From: Actinomycetes bacterium
Lineage (GTDB): Bacteria > Actinomycetota > Actinomycetes > Actinomycetales > Cellulomonadaceae
NCBI GenBank assembly: GCA_023412515.1
Contig: JAEYNO010000217.1
Coordinates: forward strand, 1-5,549
Direction: 5' to 3'
Length of the DNA stretch: 5,549 nt
Position 1 is the first letter of the stretch. Every line of letters begins with the position of its first letter. The position numbers and the translations under genes were made by a program. This document shows, piece after piece, positions 1-5,130 of the stretch. Below the pieces are notes generated by a model. It made no database searches, had not been told where the DNA came from, and saw nothing but the letters and a program-made list of their open reading frames with translations.

Positions 1-801
1 CGCGAAGCCCGTGGAGCGCAGGATCGGGCCCGTCGCACCGAGCAGCAGCGCATCCTCGGTGGAGATGACGCCGACGCCCTGGAGCCGCTCACGCCAGATC
101 GGCTGGCCGGTCATGAGGGTGTCGAACTCCTCGAGGCGGTCCGGCAGCACGTCGAGCAGCCCGCCGAGGTGCTCCTCCCACCCGGTCGGCAGATCCGCCG
201 CCACACCGCCGGGGCGGATGTAGTTGCAGTTCATGCGCAGGCCGGTGACCAGCTCGAAGAAGCGGAGGAACTCCTCGCGCTCGCGCCAGCCGTAGATCAT
301 CATCCCGACCGCGCCGAGGTCCATCCCGTTGGTGGCGAGGAACAGCAGCTGCGAGGAGATGCGGTTGACCTCGCACATCAGCATGCGGATCCACTGGGCG
401 CGCTCGGGCACCTCGATGCCGAGCAGCTCCTCGGTGGCCAGCGAGAAGACGAGCTCGTTGAAGAAGTTCGCCGCGTAGTCCATGCGGGTCACGTTGGTCG
501 TGCCCTGCAGGTAGGTGAGCTCCTCGCCCGTCTTCTCCATGCCGGTGTGCAGGTAGCCGAGCACCGGCTTGGAGCGCAGGATCGTCTCGCCCTCCATCTC
601 CAGCATGAGCCGCAGCACGCCGTGCGTCGACGGGTGCTGGGGACCCATGTTGACGACGATGCGCTCCTCGCCGAGGCGAGCGGCCTCCTCGGCGATCTGC
701 GACCAGTCGCCGCCGGACGCCTCGAACGAGGGGACGCCCTCGGTCTGGTCCTGCGGGACGCTGCGGGTCGCGTGGGGGGTGTGCGACGTGGGGGCGGTCA
801 T
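1..801 (-). CDS. nuoD: NADH-quinone oxidoreductase subunit D (NuoD), 3' end cut off by the window edge
   Basis: NuoD is the 49-kDa subunit of respiratory complex I. With NuoB it forms the quinone-binding pocket in the peripheral arm on the cytoplasmic side of the membrane. The window holds the first 267 residues of a protein normally of about 400-450, open to position 1. The family signature NMGPQHPSTHGVLRL lies at residues 51-65. His60 and Tyr109 (in RMDYAAN) fall where the quinone-headgroup ligands His38 and Tyr87 sit in the Thermus subunit, with the same 49-residue spacing. YLHTGMEK (83-90) and NYIRPGGV (193-200) are further conserved blocks. The ATG at 799-801 overlaps the nuoC stop by one base (TGATG) and is preceded by GGAGGT at 812-817, ten bases upstream, so the start is well supported. 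The roughly 45 residues before the signature are poorly conserved and Ala/Glu-rich, as is common in actinobacterial homologues. Being separate from nuoC, it differs from the fused nuoCD of E. coli. Confidence 0.97.
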   Translation of the reverse strand, partial: MTAPTSHTPHATRSVPQDQTEGVPSFEASGGDWSQIAEEAARLGEERIVVNMGPQHPSTHGVLRLMLEMEGETILRSKPVLGYLHTGMEKTGEELTYLQGTTNVTRMDYAANFFNELVFSLATEELLGIEVPERAQWIRMLMCEVNRISSQLLFLATNGMDLGAVGMMIYGWREREEFLRFFELVTGLRMNCNYIRPGGVAADLPTGWEEHLGGLLDVLPDRLEEFDTLMTGQPIWRERLQGVGVISTEDALLLGATGPILRSTGFA

Positions 802-1619
802 CAGCTGTACGACCTCCGCTGGTCCGGGGGCGGCACGGACGCGCCCTTGTACTCGACCGGGATGCCCCCGAGGGGGTAGTCCTTGCGCTGCGGGTGGCCC
901 GGCCAGTCGTCGGGCATCTCGATGCGCGCGAGGCCGGGGTGCCCGTCGAACACGATCCCGAAGAAGTCCCAGGTCTCGCGCTCGTGCCAGTCGTTGGCGG
1001 GGTAGACCCCCGTGGTCGACGGGATGTGCGGGTCGGCCTCGGGCGCCGCGACCTCGAGCCGCAGCCGGCGCCCGTGCGTCACCGAGGCGACGTGGTAGAC
1101 GGCGTGCAGCTCGCGGCCCGCGTCGTGCGGGAAGTGCACGCCCGACACCCCGAGCGACAGCTCGAAGCGCAGGTCGGGGTCGTCGCGCAGCGCGCGGGCG
1201 ACCTCGACGAGGTGCGCGCGGGCCACGACGAGCGTGAGCTCGCCGCGGTCGACGACCACGGCCTCGACCGCGTTCGCGTACCCCGTGCCGGACTCGTCGA
1301 GGAGCTCGGTCAGGACGTCGACGACCTCGTCGAACCAGCCGCCGTAGGGGCGCTCGCTCGGACCGGGCATCGCGACCGTGCGCACGAGGCCGCCGTAGCC
1401 GGACGTGTCGCCCGTGCCGTGCGCGCCGAACATGCCGGTGCGCACGTCGACCACCTCGAGCGGCGTGCGGGCGCCGGGGTCGGCCGGCAGGTTCTGCGAC
1501 CCGGCCTCGAGGGCCGCGGCGCTCGTGCGCTGCGCGCCCACGGGGGCGGGCTCGCCCGGCTTCACGGCGGCCGACGCGTCGGCCTTCTCGCCCGCGGGCG
1601 TCGTCTTCTCGTCGGTCAT
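801..1619 (-). CDS. nuoC: NADH-quinone oxidoreductase subunit C (NuoC)
   Basis: NuoC is the 30-kDa peripheral-arm subunit of complex I. It has no cofactor and helps hold NuoB and NuoD together. The product is 272 residues. The 30-kDa domain occupies about residues 95-255, and its signature lies at 213-252: ERETWDFFGI, then GHPGLARIEMPDDWPGH, then RKDYPLGG. Residues 1-55 are an Ala/Pro/Glu/Lys-rich, low-complexity extension without recognisable motifs. A conserved-looking stretch (VVDVRTGMFG, 56-65) follows it. The ATG at 1617-1619 overlaps the nuoB stop as ATGA, and only a weak G-rich sequence precedes it, so translation probably depends on re-initiation after nuoB. A longer reading frame of this phase continues upstream to 2087, but that part lies inside nuoB and has no family similarity, so it was rejected. 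The stop overlaps the nuoD start by one base. Confidence 0.96.
   Translation of the reverse strand: MTDEKTTPAGEKADASAAVKPGEPAPVGAQRTSAAALEAGSQNLPADPGARTPLEVVDVRTGMFGAHGTGDTSGYGGLVRTVAMPGPSERPYGGWFDEVVDVLTELLDESGTGYANAVEAVVVDRGELTLVVARAHLVEVARALRDDPDLRFELSLGVSGVHFPHDAGRELHAVYHVASVTHGRRLRLEVAAPEADPHIPSTTGVYPANDWHERETWDFFGIVFDGHPGLARIEMPDDWPGHPQRKDYPLGGIPVEYKGASVPPPDQRRSYS
812..817 (-). promoter_or_regulatory. Ribosome binding site of nuoD inside the nuoC 3' end
   Basis: GGAGGT on the minus strand lies within the last codons of nuoC, ten bases before the nuoD ATG. It gives nuoD its own strong Shine-Dalgarno sequence in addition to the TGATG stop-start coupling. It fixes the start codon at 799-801. 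Confidence 0.75.
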
Positions 1620-2167
1620 CGCAGCAGCCCCGTCATGTGCGACGTCGGCGTGGCGGCCATCGCGGCCTCCTGCGCCTTGCGCGCGGCCTCGGCCCGGTTG
1701 ACGCCCAGCGGCTGGTCCTGGATCTGCTGGTGCAGCGCGAGGATCGCGTGCAGCAGCATCTCGGGCCGCGGCGGGCAGCCGGGCAGGTAGATGTCGACCG
1801 GCACGACGTGGTCGACGCCCTGCACGATCGCGTAGTTGTTGAACATGCCGCCGGACGATGCGCACACGCCCATCGACAGGACCCACTTGGGCCCCGGCAT
1901 CTGGTCGTAGACCTGCCGCACGATCGGCGCCATCTTCTGGCTCACGCGCCCGGCCACGATCATGAGGTCCGCCTGGCGCGGCGACGCGCGGAAGACCTCC
2001 ATGCCGATGCGCGAGATGTCGTAGCGGCTCGTGCCCGCGGCCATCATCTCGATCGCGCAGCACGCGAGCCCGAAGGTCACGGGCCACAGCGACGCCTTGC
2101 GGAAGTAGCCGACGAGGTCCTCGACCGTCGTCAGCAGGAAGCCCGAGGGCGCTTCCTCGATGCCCAT
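1616..2167 (-). CDS. nuoB: NADH-quinone oxidoreductase subunit B (NuoB), iron-sulfur cluster N2 subunit
   Basis: NuoB is the 20-kDa PSST subunit of complex I. It carries the terminal 4Fe-4S cluster N2, which passes electrons to menaquinone at the NuoB/NuoD interface. The product is 183 residues, the normal size. All four N2 ligands are present: the tandem Cys36-Cys37 in FGLACCAIEM, Cys102 in SMGVCASSGG, and Cys131 in YLPGCPPRPE. The conserved GRVSQKMAP block lies at 73-81. The last 25 or so residues are Ala-rich and variable. The ATG at 2165-2167 has an ideal AGGAGG seven bases upstream. The gene follows nuoA by 30 bases and overlaps nuoC through ATGA. Nothing is missing or unusual. Confidence 0.98.
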   Translation of the reverse strand: MGIEEAPSGFLLTTVEDLVGYFRKASLWPVTFGLACCAIEMMAAGTSRYDISRIGMEVFRASPRQADLMIVAGRVSQKMAPIVRQVYDQMPGPKWVLSMGVCASSGGMFNNYAIVQGVDHVVPVDIYLPGCPPRPEMLLHAILALHQQIQDQPLGVNRAEAARKAQEAAMAATPTSHMTGLLR

Positions 2168-2174
2168 GTCAGAC

Positions 2175-2180
2175 CCTCCT
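2175..2180 (-). promoter_or_regulatory. Ribosome binding site of nuoB
   Basis: A perfect AGGAGG on the minus strand sits seven bases before the nuoB ATG, in the 30-base gap after nuoA. It decides the nuoB start and suggests high translation of this subunit independent of nuoA. Confidence 0.8.
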
Positions 2181-2197
2181 CGTCCCCGTCGTCACCG

Positions 2198-2560
2198 TCA
2201 GTCCCACTCCAGGCCGCCGCGCTTCCACTCGTAGACGAAGGGCACCGTGATCAGCAGCAGGAACGCGAGCATCGCGACCAGGCCGAACGTGGCGAGCTCC
2301 GCGAAGCTCACAGCCCAGGGGTAGAGGAACACCACCTCGATGTCGAACACGATGAAGGTCATCGCGACGAGGTAGTACTTGATCGGGAACCGGCCGCCGC
2401 CGATCGCGTGCGGGGTGGGCTCGATGCCGCACTCGTACGCCTCGAGCTTGGCGCGGTTGTAGCGCTTGGGGCCGAGGATCGCGCTCGCACCGACGCCGCC
2501 GAGGGCCAGGACCGCGGCGATCCCGATCATCACCAGGAGCGGGACGTACGGGTTGCTCAT
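2198..2560 (-). CDS. nuoA: NADH-quinone oxidoreductase subunit A (NuoA), membrane subunit
   Basis: NuoA (ND3 homologue) is a small membrane subunit at the junction of the peripheral and membrane arms of complex I. Its first loop lines the quinone cavity. The product is 120 residues, typical for the family. Three hydrophobic segments are visible at about 7-30, 61-82 and 88-110. The loop between the first two carries YECGIEP (42-48) with the conserved Cys44, and RFPIKYY (57-63). The second helix contains the conserved acidic residues Asp73 and Glu75 (FDIEVVFLYPW). The C-terminus GLEWD is also typical. The ATG at 2558-2560 is preceded by AGGAGG eight bases upstream. It is the first nuo gene and lies 81 bases after the reductase gene. 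I see no promoter-like sequence in that gap, so cotranscription with the reductase is likely. Confidence 0.97.
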   Translation of the reverse strand: MSNPYVPLLVMIGIAAVLALGGVGASAILGPKRYNRAKLEAYECGIEPTPHAIGGGRFPIKYYLVAMTFIVFDIEVVFLYPWAVSFAELATFGLVAMLAFLLLITVPFVYEWKRGGLEWD

Positions 2561-2568
2561 CGGGCTGT

Positions 2569-2574
2569 CCTCCT
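2569..2574 (-). promoter_or_regulatory. Ribosome binding site of nuoA
   Basis: A perfect AGGAGG on the minus strand, eight bases before the nuoA ATG. Together with the matching site ahead of nuoB it shows that the membrane-proximal nuo genes have canonical initiation signals, unlike the reductase gene, menG and menF in this window. Confidence 0.75.
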
Positions 2575-2641
2575 CGTCGTCGAGGCCGGTCCGCTGCGGG
2601 GCCGGCGGTGGGGGTCGGGTGCGTGCGTCACGGTGCGGGGC

Positions 2642-3946
2642 TCATGCGTCCGGCGCCAGCCGGGCGAGCCCGGCGATCACGCGGTCGACCACGTCCCCGC
2701 CGCGTGGCTCGTAGCAGTCGGACAGCAGCTTGAGCACGAACTTCATGAGCAGCGGCCGCGGCAGGCCGTAGCGCGTGCACAGCTGCATGATGCGCGGGTG
2801 CTCGATGAGCCGCACGAAGACGCGCCCGAGCGTGTAGTACCCGCCCAGGTCGTCCTTCATGCGGTGCTGGTACGTCGCGAACGCCCGCTCGCGGCCCGCC
2901 GCGGACCCGCGCGCCAGGCCCTGCGCGAGCGCGTCGGCCGCGACGCGGCCCGCCTGCAGGCCGTACGCGATGCCCTCGCCGTTGAACGGGCTGACCATGC
3001 CGGCGGCGTCGCCCGCGAGCAGCAGGCCGTTCGCGTACAGCGGGCCGCGGTTGAAGCCCATCGGCAGCGCGGCGCCGCGCACCGGCGCGACCTGGTTGTC
3101 GGGCGTGAACTCCCACTCGGCGGGGGCGTTCGCCATCCACCGCGCGAAGAGGTCCTTGTAGTCGACCTTGGTCGCCGCGGCCGTCGAGGACACCGAGCCC
3201 AGGCCGACGTTCGCGGTGCCGTCCCCGAGCGAGAAGATCCAGCCGTAGCCGGGCATGAGGTTCGAGCGGCCGGGGGCGCCGTCCCACAGCTCGAGGTGCG
3301 ACTCCATCCACGGGTCGTCGTGCCGCGGCGTGCGGAAGTAGGTGCGCACCGCGACCCCCATCGGGCGGTCGTCGCGCTTGGTGCGGCCCACCGCGGTCGC
3401 GAGCCGCGCGGACACGCCGTCGGCGGCCACCACGACGGGCGCGCGGTACTCGACCTGCTCGCCCGCGTCGACCGTGCGGCGACCGTCGGACGCGACGGCC
3501 CGGGCACGCACCCCGACGACGCGGCCGGTACGCTCGTCGCGCACGGGGCTCGTGACCGACGTGCCCTCGAGCAGCTTGGCGCCCGCGGCGCGCGCGTGCT
3601 CGGCGAGCGTCTGGTCGAACGACGTGCGGGCCCGCGCGAGCCCGTAGGACGGGTAGCTCGACAGCTCGGGCCAGGGCAGCTCGAGGCGGTGGCCGCCGCC
3701 GATGACGCGCAGGCCGCGGTTGCGGATCCAGCCGTCCTCCTCGCGGATCGGCACGCCCATGCGCACGAGCTCGGAGACCGCGCGCGGCGTCAGGCCGTCG
3801 CCGCAGATCTTGTCGCGCGGGAACGTCGCCTTCTCCAGCAGCAGCACGTCGAGCCCGGCGGCCGCGCAGTGGTAGGCGGTCGAGGCGCCGGCGGGACCTG
3901 CGCCGACGACGATGACGTCGGCGTCATCCGTCGGTACGCGCACCAC
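2642..3946 (-). CDS. Geranylgeranyl reductase family FAD-dependent oxidoreductase, probable menaquinone tail reductase (MenJ-like)
   Basis: This is a flavoprotein of the geranylgeranyl reductase / digeranylgeranylglycerophospholipid reductase family, which hydrogenates isoprenoid double bonds. Numbering is for the 434-residue form. The N-terminal FAD Rossmann motif VIVVGAGPAG lies at 11-20, with the ribose-binding Glu38 at the end of strand 2 (LLLEK). CGDGLTPRAV (48-57) is the family signature next to the flavin. AADGVSARL (174-182) is the DG motif, and GDAAGMVSPFNGEGI (312-326) is the second FAD-binding motif. All expected motifs are intact. The partner gene menG, the neighbouring nuo genes and the precedent of mycobacterial MenJ (Rv0561c) suggest that the substrate is the menaquinone side chain, giving partly saturated MK(H) forms. 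An archaeal-lipid-like or carotenoid role is less likely. The start is uncertain. GTG at 3944-3946 (or 3941-3943) is preferred because promoter-like and operator-like sequences lie just upstream. A GTG at 3998-4000 would add 18 residues. None has a good Shine-Dalgarno sequence. Confidence 0.92.
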   Translation of the reverse strand: MVRVPTDDADVIVVGAGPAGASTAYHCAAAGLDVLLLEKATFPRDKICGDGLTPRAVSELVRMGVPIREEDGWIRNRGLRVIGGGHRLELPWPELSSYPSYGLARARTSFDQTLAEHARAAGAKLLEGTSVTSPVRDERTGRVVGVRARAVASDGRRTVDAGEQVEYRAPVVVAADGVSARLATAVGRTKRDDRPMGVAVRTYFRTPRHDDPWMESHLELWDGAPGRSNLMPGYGWIFSLGDGTANVGLGSVSSTAAATKVDYKDLFARWMANAPAEWEFTPDNQVAPVRGAALPMGFNRGPLYANGLLLAGDAAGMVSPFNGEGIAYGLQAGRVAADALAQGLARGSAAGRERAFATYQHRMKDDLGGYYTLGRVFVRLIEHPRIMQLCTRYGLPRPLLMKFVLKLLSDCYEPRGGDVVDRVIAGLARLAPDA

Positions 3947-3960
3947 GCTGGGACCCCACT

Positions 3961-3976
3961 TGTGACGATGTTCACG
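3961..3976. promoter_or_regulatory. Candidate CRP/GlxR-type operator
   Basis: TGTGA-N6-TCACG matches nine of the ten defined bases of the CRP-family consensus TGTGA-N6-TCACA, which mycobacterial CRP and corynebacterial GlxR also use. It lies 15 bases upstream of the preferred reductase start, and about +8 to +23 relative to the transcription start inferred from the candidate -10 box. In that position a bound protein would block rather than help transcription. If the GTG at 3998-4000 were the true start, the site would be coding and less credible. No regulator gene is in the window. Confidence 0.45.
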
Positions 3977-3989
3977 TGCAACTCCGGCG

Positions 3990-4018
3990 AGTGTAGCCAC
4001 GCCCCCAGGGCCTGTCTG
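3990..4018 (-). promoter_or_regulatory. Candidate promoter of the reductase-nuo operon
   Basis: On the minus strand, CAGACA (4018-4013, four of six matches to TTGACA) is followed after 17 bases by TACACT (3995-3990), which fits the actinobacterial -10 pattern TAnnnT. The purine seven bases further on (A at 3983) would be the transcription start and would give a 37-base leader to the GTG at 3946. It is the best sigma-70-like combination I found between menG and the reductase. The high-GC background makes the TAnnnT match more meaningful, but the -35 is imperfect. Confidence 0.45.
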
Positions 4019-4019
4019 C

Positions 4020-4038
4020 GAAGGTTTGGCTTACCTTG
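4020..4038. promoter_or_regulatory. Candidate DtxR/IdeR iron box
   Basis: GAAGGTTTGGCTTACCTTG aligns without gaps to the iron-box consensus TTAGGTTAGGCTAACCTAA. In the 15-base core, 13 positions match, including both AGGT/ACCT half-sites and the central GGCT. The site lies directly upstream of the candidate -35 hexamer, centred at about -46. It is an unusually A/T-rich island in a very GC-rich region. DtxR-family regulators bind such sites with ferrous iron. Repression of the operon under iron sufficiency, or activation as at some IdeR sites, are both possible from this position. Confidence 0.55.
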
Positions 4039-4256
4039 GTAGACCCCCGGGACGATGGTCCCAGGACCCCCGCCGAGCAGCGGTGACGGCGCATCGGGGA
4101 GGCACGGGACCCGGGCGTCCACGCCCGGTACGCCGCCATCGTCCCGCGCGACGGGCGCTCCCGCAGCGCGAGGACGCCGGCCGCGGCCGCCCTGCCGGCC
4201 CACGGGCGCGTCCCACGGCGCGACGATCGTCACACCCCGACCACCCGCGGACGCCG
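4039..4256. other. Gene-free stretch between the menG hairpin and the reductase control region
   Basis: Frames open across this stretch on both strands. They look like a consequence of high GC: none has a Shine-Dalgarno sequence, a recognisable domain or a convincing composition. The only structures seen are a perfect inverted repeat at 4111-4128, a short repeat GGGAC-GATG-GTCCC at 4049-4062 next to the iron box, and a 12-base palindrome CGGCCGCGGCCG at 4178-4189. I find no RNA gene or small protein I can support. Confidence 0.5.
4111..4128. repeat. Perfect inverted repeat, 8-base arms with 2-base centre
   Basis: CCGGGCGT, then CC, then ACGCCCGG. It sits in the gene-free stretch, downstream of the menG hairpin and about 75 bases upstream of the iron box. 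It could be an operator for a dimeric regulator or a small transcript hairpin. The base composition makes chance formation possible. Confidence 0.4.
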
Positions 4257-4290
4257 CGAGCCCGCCCCGCCGGAGGGCGGGACGGGCTCG
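4257..4290 (-). terminator. Hairpin terminator downstream of menG
   Basis: The arms CGAGCCCGCCCCGCC (4257-4271) and GGCGGGACGGGCTCG (4276-4290) form a 15-base-pair stem with a 4-base loop. The single non-Watson-Crick pair is a G-U wobble only when read from the minus strand; it would be a C-A mismatch in a plus-strand transcript. This points to the menG transcript as its source. It begins 42 bases after the menG stop. No U-tract follows, which is frequent for actinobacterial hairpin terminators. It separates menG transcription from the reductase-nuo operon. Confidence 0.7.
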
Positions 4291-4332
4291 GCGCGAGGTG
4301 GCGGGACGGCCCCGACGGGACGCCGCGGGACG

Positions 4333-5025
4333 TCAGGGACGGACGGCGCGGTGCAGCGCCACGATGCCGCCCGAGAGGTTGCGGAAGGCCACCTGGTCCC
4401 ACCCCGCGCGACGCACCTGGCGCCCCAGCGCGCGCTGGTCCGGCCACTCGCGGATCGACTCGGCGAGGTACACGTACGCCTCGGGCGACGTCGACACCGC
4501 GCGCGCCACCGGGGGCAGCGCCCGCATGAGGTAGTTCGTGTAGACGACCCGGAACGGCGCGAACGTCGGGCGCGAGAACTCGCACACCACGAGGCGGCCG
4601 CCCGGGCGCGTGACGCGCAGCAGCTCGGCGAGCGCCGCGTCGACGTCCGACACGTTGCGCAGCCCGAAGGACATCGTGACCGCGTCGAACGACGCGTCCG
4701 CGAACGGCAGGTGCAGCGCGTCGCCCGCCACGAACGGCAGGTCGGGCCGCCGTCGGCGCCCCTCGCGCAGCATGCCCGTCGACAGGTCGCACGGCACGAC
4801 GTGCACGCCCGCGTCCGCCAGCGGCTCGCTCGACGTGCCGGTGCCGGCCGCGAGGTCGAGCACGGTCTCGCCCGGCTGCGCGTCGAGCGCGGCGAGCGTC
4901 GCGCGGCGCCACGCCCGGTCCTGGCCGAGCGAGAGGACGTCGTTGGTCAGGTCGTACCGGCGCGCGACCGCGTCGAACATCGACGCGACGTCACGGGGGT
5001 CCTTCTCGAGCGTGGCACGGGACAT
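4333..5025 (-). CDS. menG: Demethylmenaquinone methyltransferase (MenG/UbiE family)
   Basis: MenG transfers a methyl group from S-adenosylmethionine to the ring of demethylmenaquinone, the last ring step of menaquinone synthesis, on the cytoplasmic side of the membrane. The product is 230 residues, normal for the family. MFDAVARRYDLTND (16-29) is the typical N-terminal block. SAM motif I is VLDLAAGTGT (55-64), with the acidic Asp80 after strand 2 (VPCDLS). GDALHLPFAD (101-110) and FGLRNV (120-125) are the UbiE-type motifs, and NLSGGIVALHR (216-226) is the conserved C-terminal signature. I chose the ATG at 5023-5025 because family similarity begins there. An in-frame ATG at 5032-5034 would add three residues. 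Neither has a clear Shine-Dalgarno sequence. The frame stays open upstream to 5391, but that part lies antisense to menF and is not family-like. In ubiquinone-free actinobacteria the substrate should be menaquinone only. The gene is divergent from menF and closed by the hairpin at 4257-4290. Confidence 0.96.
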   Translation of the reverse strand: MSRATLEKDPRDVASMFDAVARRYDLTNDVLSLGQDRAWRRATLAALDAQPGETVLDLAAGTGTSSEPLADAGVHVVPCDLSTGMLREGRRRRPDLPFVAGDALHLPFADASFDAVTMSFGLRNVSDVDAALAELLRVTRPGGRLVVCEFSRPTFAPFRVVYTNYLMRALPPVARAVSTSPEAYVYLAESIREWPDQRALGRQVRRAGWDQVAFRNLSGGIVALHRAVRP

Positions 5026-5039
5026 GCGGCCCATCGTCT

Positions 5040-5055
5040 CAGGTCCGCGGACCTG
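5040..5055. repeat. Perfect 16-base palindrome between menG and menF
   Basis: CAGGTCCGCGGACCTG equals its own reverse complement. It ends 14 bases before the menG ATG at 5025, so it lies in the menG leader or core promoter. It could be an operator, or a leader hairpin that limits ribosome access to a start lacking a good Shine-Dalgarno sequence. It is the first of three adjacent symmetric elements in this short intergenic region. Confidence 0.6.
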
Positions 5056-5056
5056 C

Positions 5057-5071
5057 GACGTGCCGCACGTC
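5057..5071. repeat. Inverted repeat, 7-base arms with 1-base centre
   Basis: GACGTGC, then C, then GCACGTC: perfect arms one base away from the neighbouring 16-base palindrome. It lies in the middle of the menG-menF divergent region, where a regulator could act on both genes. An operator role is inference. Confidence 0.5.
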
Positions 5072-5094
5072 ACCGGCCGGGGCGCCCCGCCGGT
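5072..5094. repeat. GC-rich inverted repeat with internal palindrome
   Basis: The outer arms ACCGGC (5072-5077) and GCCGGT (5089-5094) enclose the 10-base palindrome GGGGCGCCCC (5079-5088), with one unpaired C at 5078. It directly abuts the preceding inverted repeat and lies 24-46 bases upstream of the menF -10 box. This could cover the -35 region of menF. All-GC arms make chance more likely than for the other two repeats. Confidence 0.4.
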
Positions 5095-5117
5095 CCGCCG
5101 CGGCGCCCGGCGCGTCC

Positions 5118-5123
5118 TACGCT
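5118..5123 (+). promoter_or_regulatory. Candidate -10 box of menF, leaderless type
   Basis: TACGCT fits the actinobacterial TAnnnT pattern and ends seven bases before the menF ATG. Transcription would then begin at or one base before the A of the start codon. No Shine-Dalgarno sequence precedes the ATG, which fits a leaderless transcript. No -35 hexamer is recognisable at the usual distance (CCGCCG at 5095-5100). Confidence 0.5.
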
Positions 5124-5130
5124 GACGACG

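Noticed and set aside
1620..2087. Upstream continuation of the nuoC frame, giving a 428-residue protein
   Set aside because: It lies inside nuoB in another frame, has no family-like motifs and is Arg/Ala/Gly-rich. The ATGA overlap at 1616-1619 gives the natural nuoC start.
1637..4042. An 801-codon plus-strand open frame
   Set aside because: It is antisense to the reductase gene, nuoA and nuoB, with Arg/His/Ala/Gly-rich low-complexity content. It is a typical high-GC shadow frame.
4178..4189. 12-base palindrome CGGCCGCGGCCG
   Set aside because: It is composed only of G and C in a region of that composition and has no relation to a promoter or gene end, so it is likely chance.
3947..4233. Minus-strand frame reading upstream of the reductase gene, possibly a small protein
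   Set aside because: It overlaps the reductase gene in another frame and has no Shine-Dalgarno sequence or recognisable motif. Its composition is as expected for a random GC-rich frame.
4026..4534. Plus-strand frames spanning the gene-free stretch and the menG 3' end
   Set aside because: They are antisense to menG in their second half, are Arg/Pro/Gly-rich throughout, and cross the menG hairpin without any initiation signal.
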